Notes under the pieces: model-generated | The model's input: only the letters and a program-made list of their open reading frames with translations | Told to the model about the DNA's origin: nothing | Databases searched by the model: none | Made by a program: the position numbers and the translations under genes | NCBI GenBank assembly: GCA_022360905.1 | Contig: JAKSBX010000235.1 | Coordinates: 1-62,141 of the forward strand | Source: Chromatiales bacterium | Lineage (GTDB): Bacteria; Pseudomonadota; Gammaproteobacteria; Chromatiales; Chromatiaceae | Length of the DNA: 62,141 bases | Direction: 5' to 3' | In this document: one piece after another, positions 8,913-17,411 of the stretch | Position numbering within the stretch: position 1 is the stretch's first letter | How the letters are laid out: each line of letters opens with the position of its first letter

Positions 8913-10604
8913 ATGTTTGACATTGTATATCAACAAGGAAGGAAGCGTCGCTCACGCCACTCATTCAAAGGGGATCGTTGTGTTATCGGTAGTGCGAGGC
9001 ACAACGACCTTGTGATAAAACATCGTCATATCGCAAAAAAACACGCAGCAGTCTATACGCAGAATAATCAGTTGCATATCGAAGACCTGGGCAGTATTAC
9101 CGGTACCTGGGTTAACAGAGAGCGTGTGATTAATTATGGTCCAATAACTGAGGACGATGAAGTTGTCATTGGTGACGTAAGTATAAAGTTTGATTTAAGC
9201 AAACTCGTATCTAACGATCCTGTTAGTGTTAACTATAACCCGGATTTAGAGATAAGATCAGCGACACTGGATAGTGCTAAAGAACGAGATAGCGTAGTAA
9301 GAGAACAGTCTGATCAAGATAAAGCCATCTTGTATTGGACAAAGAATGTTCATGATCAACTTATCTCGGAAATGGATCTGCGTCGTAAAGATGTACATAG
9401 CATGTCTGATGGACAGCTACGAATAGAAGCCGAGGCTTTACTTGATCAAATACTCAATAGGATAAAAAGCGATCTTCCCTCAGATCTTGATGTTACGAAG
9501 TTACGTAAAGATGTTTTAAATGAAGCGGTAGGGCTTGGTCCGCTGGAGATGTTTCTGGAAGATGAAACAATTTCTGAAATAATGGTAAACAATCATAGAG
9601 AGATCTTCGTAGAACGTTCTGGTAAGTTAGTTAACAGTGGCGAAACGTTTAGTGGAGATCAAGCTGTTCTCTCTGTAATCGAAAGGATCATTACGCCGCT
9701 GGGAAGGCGGATCGATGAAAGCAGTCCCATGGTCGATGCACGGCTAAAAGATGGATCACGTGTAAATGCTATTATCCCGCCTCTAGCCATTAAAGGTCCT
9801 AGTATCACAATTAGGAAATTTGCTAAAGAACGTCTTGAGTTTAACGATATCGTGAAATTCGGTTCGATCAGCCAAGAGATGGTTGATTTCCTGAAGGTGT
9901 GTGTAGAGCAGAGAAAAAATATCATTGTCTCAGGGGGAACGGGTTCTGGTAAGACAACGCTACTGAATGTATTGTCCAATTTTATACCAAAATCTGAACG
10001 AATAATAACAGTAGAGGATGCTGCAGAGTTAAAGCTTAACCAGCCGAACCTGGTTTCTTTAGAGGCAAGGCCTGCAAATTTAGAGGGGCGAGGCGCTATT
10101 TCCATACGAGAGCTTGTGAAAAATACGCTGCGTATGAGACCAGACAGAATTGTTGTAGGTGAGTGTCGCGGAGGTGAAGCACTGGATATGCTTCAAGCAA
10201 TGAACACCGGGCATGATGGTTCCTTAACGACAGCTCACGCAAATACACCAAGAGATGCTCTATCAAGGTTAGAGGTTATGGTACTGATGGCCGGTATGGA
10301 TCTACCGGTTACAGCAATTCGTGAGCAAGTGGCTTCCGCTGTACATATTATTGTTCAACAAACGCGTTACTCTTGCGGATCGAGAAAAATATCGAAAATC
10401 ACGGAAGTTACAGGTATCGAAGGGAATACAATTCAACTACAGGATATTTTTGAGTTCAAACAATACGGTGTTGATGAACAAGGAAAAATACAAGGAGAGT
10501 TTAAGGCAACCGGTTTCATTCCCTCATTCTATGAAGAACTAAAAACAATAGGAGTACCTGTTGATCTGTCAATATTTAGCAACAACATGGAACAATACGG
10601 CTGA
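8913..10604 (+). CDS. tadA: FHA domain-TadA/CpaF pilus ATPase fusion
   Basis: The protein has 563 residues. Residues 1-97 form a forkhead-associated domain (CVIGSARHNDLVI, HIAKKHAAV, LGSITGTWVN), a phosphothreonine-binding module. The rest is a complete type II/IV secretion ATPase of the TadA/CpaF type. Walker A is GGTGSGKTT near residue 342, and VVGECRGGEALDML with the TAHANTPRDALSRLE segment follows. The ATPase powers Flp pilin extrusion. No TadZ/CpaE gene, which normally localises TadA, is present in the cluster. The FHA module may take over recruitment or phospho-regulation; this is inference. Confidence 0.93.
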   Translation: MFDIVYQQGRKRRSRHSFKGDRCVIGSARHNDLVIKHRHIAKKHAAVYTQNNQLHIEDLGSITGTWVNRERVINYGPITEDDEVVIGDVSIKFDLSKLVSNDPVSVNYNPDLEIRSATLDSAKERDSVVREQSDQDKAILYWTKNVHDQLISEMDLRRKDVHSMSDGQLRIEAEALLDQILNRIKSDLPSDLDVTKLRKDVLNEAVGLGPLEMFLEDETISEIMVNNHREIFVERSGKLVNSGETFSGDQAVLSVIERIITPLGRRIDESSPMVDARLKDGSRVNAIIPPLAIKGPSITIRKFAKERLEFNDIVKFGSISQEMVDFLKVCVEQRKNIIVSGGTGSGKTTLLNVLSNFIPKSERIITVEDAAELKLNQPNLVSLEARPANLEGRGAISIRELVKNTLRMRPDRIVVGECRGGEALDMLQAMNTGHDGSLTTAHANTPRDALSRLEVMVLMAGMDLPVTAIREQVASAVHIIVQQTRYSCGSRKISKITEVTGIEGNTIQLQDIFEFKQYGVDEQGKIQGEFKATGFIPSFYEELKTIGVPVDLSIFSNNMEQYG

Positions 10605-11452
10605 TGGAAATTATACTCATATTAGCAATAATTTTTTTCAGTATAAGTGTGGCTATATGGCAGTTTCTCTCCTATAGCGTTCAAGGTTTTGAGCGTTATA
10701 AGTCTATATTTACGGAGAGTACGGAAAGTAAATTAGAAAACCTATTTCTATTTGTAGACGCGAAAAAAGTTTTCATATTAAATTTGTTGCTCCTTTTGGT
10801 TTTGCCAATATCTGTTTATTTGGCAACAAATTCCATTTTATATCTGTTGGTATCCGTATCACTGGTCCTAGTGATGCCTAAATTCCTACTGTTGCGCCTG
10901 GAGGCAAAACGAAAAGCCCAGTTTATAAACTCTTTACCGGATGCTTTATCACAAATAGCGAGTGGTATGACTGCCGGCCAAACGTTTTCGTCTGCCATGG
11001 AAACTATGGTGCAAGAAACGAGAGGTCCGGTTAGCCAAGAATTTTCACTTGTATTACGAGAGCAGCGGTTGGGAATGTCCCTCTCGGAAGCATTAGAAAA
11101 CTTAGGAGAAAGAGTTCAGGCGGAGGAGTTGGATCTGGTAGTAACCGCAACTCAGATTTCAAATGAAGTAGGTGGCAATTTATCAGAAATATTTAGGCGT
11201 TTATCAGATGCATTGCGCAGAAAAATAGAAATGGAAGGAAAAATCAAGGCGCTCACTTCTCAAGGTGTTCTTCAGGGTTGGGTTGTGGGACTGTTACCTG
11301 TATTGATAATTGTCGCTCTGTATTTTGTTGATAGAGAAAATATTACGCCAATATTTTCAAACTTACTGGGTTGGATATTTCTCGGCATTATCTGCATTAA
11401 TGAGATCATTGGCGGTCTCATGATACGAAAAATAGTAAAAATCGATATATGA
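10604..11452 (+). CDS. tadB: Tad inner-membrane platform protein TadB
   Basis: The protein has 282 residues. Hydrophobic segments occur at the N-terminus, at about residues 48-85 and near the C-terminus. A T2SSF domain (residues about 105-235) contains SLPDALSQIASGMTAGQTFSSAME. TadB and TadC form the inner-membrane platform that couples the ATPase to the pilus. The start codon shares one base with the tadA stop, indicating translational coupling. Confidence 0.9.
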   Translation: MEIILILAIIFFSISVAIWQFLSYSVQGFERYKSIFTESTESKLENLFLFVDAKKVFILNLLLLLVLPISVYLATNSILYLLVSVSLVLVMPKFLLLRLEAKRKAQFINSLPDALSQIASGMTAGQTFSSAMETMVQETRGPVSQEFSLVLREQRLGMSLSEALENLGERVQAEELDLVVTATQISNEVGGNLSEIFRRLSDALRRKIEMEGKIKALTSQGVLQGWVVGLLPVLIIVALYFVDRENITPIFSNLLGWIFLGIICINEIIGGLMIRKIVKIDI

Positions 11453-11480
11453 TTGAAGTTACTAGAGAAAGTTAATAGAA

Positions 11481-12401
11481 ATGGAATTGCTTACCATCAG
11501 TATAGTGTTTGGCGTTCTGATCGCTTTTGTTTTCTGGAACGTCTATCGAGTGTTTGCTGTTGTACCAGATGAGGATCGGTCATACCTTGATCGACCGCCA
11601 GTTGGTTTTCGAATGATCTGGCCAATAATTAATACACTTGTGCACTATTTCGGTCAATTAATTACTCAGAATTATCGTATCGTAACCTTACTAAGACTCA
11701 GAAAAGCAGGGCTGGAGTACATGTTAACTCCTGATCAATTCTTTGCTGGAAAAATTGTTTCTGCAATCGTTGGTGCTCTGTTTGTGTATCTTTTGCTTTT
11801 TATGTTAGAGGAAGATGGTTTCCTTTTCCTATTAATCGGATTTGTCGCCGGTTTTTATTATCCTGAGCTGTGGTTACGAGAAGTGACAATGCAGCGCAAT
11901 AAAAGAGTTTTTAGAGACCTTCCTTTCTACTTGGACATAATTATTCTATCGGTAGAAGCTGGTACAAATTTTACCGGTGGGCTGCAACAGGCTATTTCAA
12001 AAGCGACCGATGGGCCTTTACGTCAAGAATTCAGTCGAGTCATCCGTGATATTAGGTCAGGTAAACCTCGTGCTGAGTCGTTAAGGGATATGTCAGAAAG
12101 AATCGACAATGAAAGTATTAGAAGTGTTGTGAGTAGCATTATTCAAGCTGAAAAAACCGGTTCAAGTTTAGGGCCCGTCCTAAAGGCGCAAGCGGATCAA
12201 CTGAGAACAGCACGCTTTCAAAAAGCGGAAAAAATGGCAATGGAAGCGCCGGTTAAACTGCTTGGTCCACTTGTGATGTTTATTTTTCCGAATACCTTCT
12301 TAATCATCATCTTTGTCATTCTGAGTAGTGCGATTCAAAAAGGTGTCTTAACCTGGCCAATATTTAGGCCGCTAATCTGGGCTTTTAATTGGCCGGGCTA
12401 G
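11481..12401 (+). CDS. tadC: Tad inner-membrane platform protein TadC
   Basis: The protein has 306 residues with an N-terminal membrane helix, a hydrophobic pair at about residues 90-130, a T2SSF domain (DLPFYLDIIILSVEAGTNF) and a C-terminal helix (LVMFIFPNTFLIIIFVIL). The FPNTF near the end is typical of TadC proteins. It follows tadB by 28 bp and completes the membrane platform. Confidence 0.9.
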   Translation: MELLTISIVFGVLIAFVFWNVYRVFAVVPDEDRSYLDRPPVGFRMIWPIINTLVHYFGQLITQNYRIVTLLRLRKAGLEYMLTPDQFFAGKIVSAIVGALFVYLLLFMLEEDGFLFLLIGFVAGFYYPELWLREVTMQRNKRVFRDLPFYLDIIILSVEAGTNFTGGLQQAISKATDGPLRQEFSRVIRDIRSGKPRAESLRDMSERIDNESIRSVVSSIIQAEKTGSSLGPVLKAQADQLRTARFQKAEKMAMEAPVKLLGPLVMFIFPNTFLIIIFVILSSAIQKGVLTWPIFRPLIWAFNWPG

Positions 12402-12435
12402 TTTTCCAAAAAACAATATGAGAAGTTCTCTTTCA

Positions 12436-12981
12436 ATGAATACAAATTTATTTTTGAAATTGTGTGTAATTACCTTGATATTGTCAGCGTGCAATAATAG
12501 TGATGACCAGTTGCCTCCGAACACACAAGTACAGGTAGCACCATCCTCATATACATGGACAGTTACTGAATTTCTCAATAGCGAGGGGCAATGCATCTAT
12601 TCTAACGATGTTTATCAAGATACTGTAGTGCAAATATCCGTCTTGGACAGTGATGATCGACCCATTGGAGAGGTTGATATTTCTATGTACCTGTCGCCTT
12701 CAAATAGTACGTCGCCTGTAGAATTTGACAATGAGTATGTGTTCTACCTTTATGACGATTTTAACGGTAATGGGGTAGTAGATCACCCACAAGAGTTGGT
12801 TAGTAGTACAGGAGATTCGATTCTCTATGAAGCACATACAGAAAAGTACCATGGAACGAAATCTATGATCATAAGAACAAATACATCTTGTGGTGGCTTT
12901 CGGGCGACGCTAAATGTTTTTGCGGGTTCAGCTTATGGTTCCATGGAAATTAGTACTGAAACGAGAGATGACTCAATATAA
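12436..12981 (+). CDS. Lipoprotein of unknown function in the Tad locus
   Basis: The protein has 181 residues from the chosen ATG. The signal sequence ends in a lipobox (LSAC), so Cys18 should be lipidated. An ATG 18 bp upstream (12418) would lengthen the leader, but GAGAAG precedes the chosen start. The mature part is acidic and Ser/Thr-rich with a YLYDDFNGNGVVDHPQE segment resembling a calcium-binding or Ig-like loop. No family was recognised. The position between tadC and a TPR lipoprotein suggests an envelope accessory role. Confidence 0.7.
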   Translation: MNTNLFLKLCVITLILSACNNSDDQLPPNTQVQVAPSSYTWTVTEFLNSEGQCIYSNDVYQDTVVQISVLDSDDRPIGEVDISMYLSPSNSTSPVEFDNEYVFYLYDDFNGNGVVDHPQELVSSTGDSILYEAHTEKYHGTKSMIIRTNTSCGGFRATLNVFAGSAYGSMEISTETRDDSI

Positions 12982-13021
12982 AAGTAATATTGATTCTAAT
13001 CAGTGATTGATAGATAGACTC

Positions 13022-13399
13022 ATGAACTACATCAACATGTACTACAAATCTGATGAGGGAAATAATCTTCCTGAACCAATTCTAAAGGTAAGGGTTGCAA
13101 ATACTTTCTATACAAAACTCAGGGGTTTGCTGGCGCATAAAAAATTGGCAAGCATGGAAGGGTTGTTGCTGCCCGGATGTTCATCAATACATACGATTGG
13201 TATGCATTATTCGCTCGATATTGTTTTTCTTGATGACAAGGGAAAAGTGATGAAATGTCAAGCGTGTGTTAAGCCGTTTGGTGCTGCTGTGGCTAAAGGT
13301 GCTTCATATACACTCGAGCTAGTGCATGGAATGATAGACAGGTTAGGGATATCCGAAAACGATCAATTTATTTGGCAAGATTTGGAATCTCAAACATGA
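13022..13399 (+). CDS. DUF192 family protein
   Basis: The protein has 125 residues from the ATG at 13022. A TTG five codons upstream and an ATG at 13052 are alternatives, and none has a clear ribosome site. The sequence carries the DUF192 (PF02643) hallmarks: FYTKLRGLLAHKKL, an HTIGMHYSLDIVFLDDKG core and a LELVHGMIDRLGI end. The biochemical role of the family is not established. DUF192 genes are often found in Tad loci. It overlaps the following TPR lipoprotein gene by 4 bp (ATGA). Confidence 0.85.
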   Translation: MNYINMYYKSDEGNNLPEPILKVRVANTFYTKLRGLLAHKKLASMEGLLLPGCSSIHTIGMHYSLDIVFLDDKGKVMKCQACVKPFGAAVAKGASYTLELVHGMIDRLGISENDQFIWQDLESQT

Positions 13400-13878
13400 T
13401 TCAAAGTAGATTAGGAATATTACTTCTGCTGCTGTTTTCCCTTGTAATGACGGCATGCAGTACAACTCCACGACCGAAGGCAATTACCCTCTTGGAAATG
13501 GCAGATAAAGCATATAATCAAGGCAGGTGGGCTGAGGCTGAACAACATTATCTTGCCATTACCAAGGTTGCTCCTACAGACTTTTATGCCTGGTTTAGAC
13601 TGGGCAACGCTCGTCTTCAACAAGGTAATATAGAATCAGCTATTCACGCTTATCAACTGTCGATACAGCGCGATCAAAAGCAACCTAAGCCACATCATAA
13701 TTTAGCTGAATCATATCTTATCCTGGCGTACCAGGCTTTGGAGCATGCGTACATACTTTCTGAAGAATCAAGTTATGAACGCAAAGTTATCAGTAAAAAG
13801 CGAAAGCAACTTGAACCGATTATATATAAGCGTGTGAAGGACATGCCTTCTCCCGGCCAAAAATTTATTCGTTACTGA
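13396..13878 (+). CDS. tadD: TadD-like TPR lipoprotein
   Basis: The protein has 160 residues. The signal sequence ends in a lipobox (LVMTAC). Two TPR units follow at about residues 35-105 (ADKAYNQGRWAEAEQHYLAI and AWFRLGNARLQQGNIESAIH). TadD is an outer-membrane TPR lipoprotein thought to help position the secretin. The ATG at 13396 was preferred over an upstream TTG because it couples to the DUF192 stop and gives a normal signal peptide. Confidence 0.8.
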   Translation: MIQSRLGILLLLLFSLVMTACSTTPRPKAITLLEMADKAYNQGRWAEAEQHYLAITKVAPTDFYAWFRLGNARLQQGNIESAIHAYQLSIQRDQKQPKPHHNLAESYLILAYQALEHAYILSEESSYERKVISKKRKQLEPIIYKRVKDMPSPGQKFIRY

Positions 13879-13916
13879 AAATTAAAGAAGACACGACAAT
13901 AAACAAGGAGAATTCA

Positions 13917-16112
13917 ATGAGCACACTATGGAAATTTAGTAATCGAATTGGTCGTGTCAATAAGATTCGGCAGCTTGGTGCTGCTATGGCTGAATTATTG
14001 GTCTCGCTTCCTGCCTTACTACTCTTGGGCTTGGGTGGACTGCAAACCGCGCTTATCTATGATGCAAAAACCACAATAAATTACGCAACATTCGAAGCGG
14101 CACGTGTGGGTGCAGTGGAACATGCGCAGAGTAGTGCTATAAGAAATGAACTAGGAATTAGATTAGCGCCACTCTATGGTGGTGATGGGTCACCAAGAAA
14201 AGCAATTGCAGCAATAACACGGTCGAGCTTAGAGGTCAGGGATCCTCGGTTTACAAAAATAGAGATTTTAAACCCTACAGTAGAAGCTTTCGACGATTTT
14301 GGTCGAGATATTGTAGATCCTCGTACTAATCAAACGCATTTTGGCATTCCGAACAGTCATCTTAGATGGCGCGATCAATCCGTAAATTCGAATAGTGGCG
14401 TTAATATACAGGATGCCAACTTACTAAAAATAAAAACGACATTTGGTTACGAACTGAAAGTGCCGTTGATGGATCGTGTAATTCCTGCCGTGATGCGTCA
14501 ATTCGATCCAGAAAATAGCAATTTTTACAATGCTAGGCGGATTCCCATAACTTCAGTAGCGACTGTGCGTATGCAGTCTGATGCATGGCGTGACCATAAC
14601 AATGTCCACGCGCAAGAGGAGGGTGGGGGTGGAACTCCGCCAACTGGAAACACAGGCGACGGTTCAACATCAGATAATCAAGATTCTGGGTCTAATGGTA
14701 ACACCGGTAACGGTTCAAACACGGACGCAGATGGAAATAGTGATTCTAATTCTGGTAGCAACGATGATACTAGTTCAAGCGGAGATCAAGGAGACAACTC
14801 AGAAGAACCAACAGATACATTGGAGTGTGAGTCAGATGCAACTCCGGAAAATGATAACCAGGGTGCTAATGAAGATGACCAGAGTTTCTGGGGGGACTTG
14901 TGGGATGGAGTTCGAGATGGGTTGGTCGAAGGATATGAATTTGTAAAAGGATTTTGGGCCGGCATAAAAGATCAAATCGGAGATCTAACCGAATTAATCC
15001 TACACCCAATTGATACAGCCAGTGGTCTTATTGAATTAGGTCGGGCCTTCTATAACGATCCTGTTGGCACGGCAACAATGATCGGAGAAGCTCTTGGTGA
15101 AGATTGGAGTAGATTAGTTAATTGTGGTGCTTACGATCGAGGCCGGGTAATCGGTAATTATGCTAGCCCCGCATTTATGATGAAGCTGGCTACAAAGCTA
15201 AGTCGTTTTGGCTCTCTCTCCAGAGCAATAACAGAAACGAAGCGTGATTTCGGTTGTGCGAGTTTTTCCTCTAACACGGCTGTCTGGATACCGAATGGAT
15301 CAATAAACATTAATGAATTGAGTGTAGGTGATCAGGTTCTGTCAAGAAGTGAGTTGAATTTTCTTGATAGTCCACAAGTCGTTACAAAACAATTTAAGCG
15401 TACAGCACCCAATTATTATCTTCTAGAAACAGAATTTGAAACAATTAAAATAACCCCAGAACACCCCGTATGGAAACAAGGTGAAGGCTGGGTGGAAGTA
15501 AAAGATATCACCGTGGATGATGTTATCGCCAGTAAAGATGGTGATGTTCTTATATTAAGTAACAGAGAAATAAAACAACCACTGGATGTCTACAATTTCT
15601 CAGTAAACAATACACCAAGCTATTTCGTCGGTAAGAGTAAGCTATGGGTACACAATACAATTTGTGACCTATCGACACCCGATGGCACCAGACCGATGTC
15701 AAGAAATGACAGCGGTGAGTGGGTTGATCCCATTACTGAGCGTCCGATTAATTTACCAGATTTGCCAACCAGTGAATTAGAAAACTTCACAGGTCTTACC
15801 GCAAGACCTATACTTATAGAGCCTGGAACAACGATATATCGTGTTGCCGGCACATCGAATAACCCAAATGGCGCATACTGGACACTTGAAAAGCCAACTA
15901 CTGAGAGTCAGTGGCGAGAAGATTGGGCGGTTCGCGACGAATGGAATCGGGGTGATAGACTATACGAATATACTGTACAAGAGGGTGATGATCTTGGTGG
16001 ATTTATCGGTGGCGCAGAAAGGCAGGGCGATCTTAATGGTGGTGGAACGCAGCTTTACATCGATGCCACCAATCTCGATGTTGTGCAGATAGATTTACCT
16101 GACGGTTGGTGA
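13917..16112 (+). CDS. TadE pseudopilin-linker-pretoxin-Hint-toxin fusion (Tad-linked polymorphic toxin)
   Basis: The protein has 731 residues. Residues 1-48 hold a class III prepilin signal: Gly21 is followed by AAMAE (Glu at +5) and a hydrophobic helix. A TadE-like domain extends to about 222. Residues 234-322 are a Gly/Ser/Asn/Asp linker, and 323-446 a pretoxin-like region. Residues 447-580 are a Hint domain with the needed residues: Cys447, the TPEH block (Thr513, His516) and a terminal His579-Asn580, with Thr581 next. The last 151 residues are the probable toxin, with YRV (Arg642), a GAYWT segment and GGGTQ (Gln712). These resemble TNT/ART-type NAD-consuming toxins. The ribosome site is AAGGAG. 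An immunity-like gene follows 5 bp later. Delivery by the Tad machine is inference. Confidence 0.85.
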   Translation: MSTLWKFSNRIGRVNKIRQLGAAMAELLVSLPALLLLGLGGLQTALIYDAKTTINYATFEAARVGAVEHAQSSAIRNELGIRLAPLYGGDGSPRKAIAAITRSSLEVRDPRFTKIEILNPTVEAFDDFGRDIVDPRTNQTHFGIPNSHLRWRDQSVNSNSGVNIQDANLLKIKTTFGYELKVPLMDRVIPAVMRQFDPENSNFYNARRIPITSVATVRMQSDAWRDHNNVHAQEEGGGGTPPTGNTGDGSTSDNQDSGSNGNTGNGSNTDADGNSDSNSGSNDDTSSSGDQGDNSEEPTDTLECESDATPENDNQGANEDDQSFWGDLWDGVRDGLVEGYEFVKGFWAGIKDQIGDLTELILHPIDTASGLIELGRAFYNDPVGTATMIGEALGEDWSRLVNCGAYDRGRVIGNYASPAFMMKLATKLSRFGSLSRAITETKRDFGCASFSSNTAVWIPNGSININELSVGDQVLSRSELNFLDSPQVVTKQFKRTAPNYYLLETEFETIKITPEHPVWKQGEGWVEVKDITVDDVIASKDGDVLILSNREIKQPLDVYNFSVNNTPSYFVGKSKLWVHNTICDLSTPDGTRPMSRNDSGEWVDPITERPINLPDLPTSELENFTGLTARPILIEPGTTIYRVAGTSNNPNGAYWTLEKPTTESQWREDWAVRDEWNRGDRLYEYTVQEGDDLGGFIGGAERQGDLNGGGTQLYIDATNLDVVQIDLPDGW

Positions 16113-16117
16113 GTGGT

Positions 16118-16480
16118 ATGAATGATACAGACCTCTACAAACAATTTTATAACTCTCTTGTTGAGTTAATACAGATCGTAGAACAGATCAACGGTATGGA
16201 TTTTGATGTTTATACAGATATGCGTACTCATCTGTTAGTTCATAGTTTAGATGTACTTAAAAAAAAGGATGAGCAAGAAATTGTAGCGGTCGCTTATGAA
16301 ATTATGACTACTATCTATCGCTGGTATGATGGAGGATTTAAGCGTCATACTGGTGAAGAACAGGAAAAGCAAAAAACAGCTATAGCTAAGGTATTTAAGT
16401 CTGCAGTTCAATATTTATCAAAATATGGTAATGAACAACAAAAACAGAGGGCACAAATACATATAAATTCGAAGGTATGA
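16118..16480 (+). CDS. Probable immunity protein for the upstream toxin
   Basis: The protein has 120 residues from the ATG at 16118. A TTG at 16106 inside the toxin gene is also in frame. It is predicted to be all-helical, soluble and charged, with no signal peptide, as expected of a cytosolic neutraliser. No family was recognised. The role is inferred from position: it lies 5 bp after the stop of the toxin gene, in the same orientation, with comparable AT-rich composition. This is the standard layout of polymorphic toxin-immunity pairs. Confidence 0.65.
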   Translation: MNDTDLYKQFYNSLVELIQIVEQINGMDFDVYTDMRTHLLVHSLDVLKKKDEQEIVAVAYEIMTTIYRWYDGGFKRHTGEEQEKQKTAIAKVFKSAVQYLSKYGNEQQKQRAQIHINSKV

Positions 16481-16635
16481 TTGAATTGGCGGCAAAAGGA
16501 GAAGGTGTTATTTGTTGCCTAAATAAAGTTACATATCAAGTGATGGCCGGTGTTTTTTAGCCAATAATAATTGGGCAGCCTATTTACCTTCTTCCTAATC
16601 TGTAGAGTTAATTTTATATGAGATCTTTTACATAA

Positions 16636-16827
16636 ATGAACACATATCTTATTGGAAATTTGTTTGGCCGCTTTGTAGTCAGTTATCTCGTGTCGTGGTT
16701 AGTTATATTCTTTTTTAGCGGTTTCAATTGGCGAGAAGCTTTTAAACGTAGCTATAAATGGTACGGAATCTTATTGTTACTGTTTATATTTCTCGTGGGG
16801 ATTTCCGTCGATATTACAAAGGGTTGA
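16636..16827 (+). CDS. Small two-helix membrane protein
   Basis: The protein has 63 residues with two hydrophobic segments, at about 14-29 and 42-56, separated by a basic loop (NWREAFKRSYKW). No family was recognised and no clear ribosome site is visible. It ends 5 bp before the next gene, which suggests co-transcription. It could be a membrane partner of that exported protein or part of the toxin cassette. Confidence 0.5.
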   Translation: MNTYLIGNLFGRFVVSYLVSWLVIFFFSGFNWREAFKRSYKWYGILLLLFIFLVGISVDITKG

Positions 16828-16832
16828 AATAT

Positions 16833-17411
16833 ATGTTCTTCCGTATTCAACAGCATTTTCCACTTTTGTTCTTTTTGCTTGTTGTCTTCATGTTGACTGT
16901 TGATAGTGCTTATGGTGAACGAGCGAAACGCCCGATGAAGATACATCAGCATTCAGATTTGGGCTTGGAAATATGGACGGAATATGCACCACGATGGATA
17001 ACTGAAAAACATATGCGTGGTAAAAAGCCTGTATTCGTTACGCAAACATCGCCTAATGTTTATCCGCCAGCGGCAATGACGGTAGTCAGCTTTCCAGGAA
17101 TGTCTGTGGCGCCAGAGGAGTTTAAAGAAGTTGCAGTGACAGCGATAAAAACAGGAGCGCAAAATTATAAAGTACCTGAAGCTGTAATTAGTGAGTTAAA
17201 TTTAACATCTGCAACTTATGGTGATCTAGGCGGATTTGAAACACAATTTCAAGGAATAGCTTTGGGTGAAGAGGTTGATGTTAAAATATTTGTAGGTCAA
17301 AAAACCGGTAAATTTCCAGTAATGGTGCAAATCTATACATTAAAGGATAAGCTTCCTCATATCAAAGAACAGATACGTAGAAGTTGGAATAACATTAGCT
17401 ACTTGCACTGA
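16833..17411 (+). CDS. Exported protein of unknown function
   Basis: The protein has 192 residues from the ATG at 16833, which is preceded by AAAGGG and gives a clear Sec signal peptide (FPLLFFLLVVFMLTVDSAYG). A longer frame from 16758 would bury this signal, so it was rejected. The mature domain has a regular alpha/beta pattern (FPGMSVAPEEFKEVAVTAI, then IFVGQKTGKFPVMVQIYTL). It was not matched to a family. It closes the AT-rich pilus/toxin region. Confidence 0.65.
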   Translation: MFFRIQQHFPLLFFLLVVFMLTVDSAYGERAKRPMKIHQHSDLGLEIWTEYAPRWITEKHMRGKKPVFVTQTSPNVYPPAAMTVVSFPGMSVAPEEFKEVAVTAIKTGAQNYKVPEAVISELNLTSATYGDLGGFETQFQGIALGEEVDVKIFVGQKTGKFPVMVQIYTLKDKLPHIKEQIRRSWNNISYLH

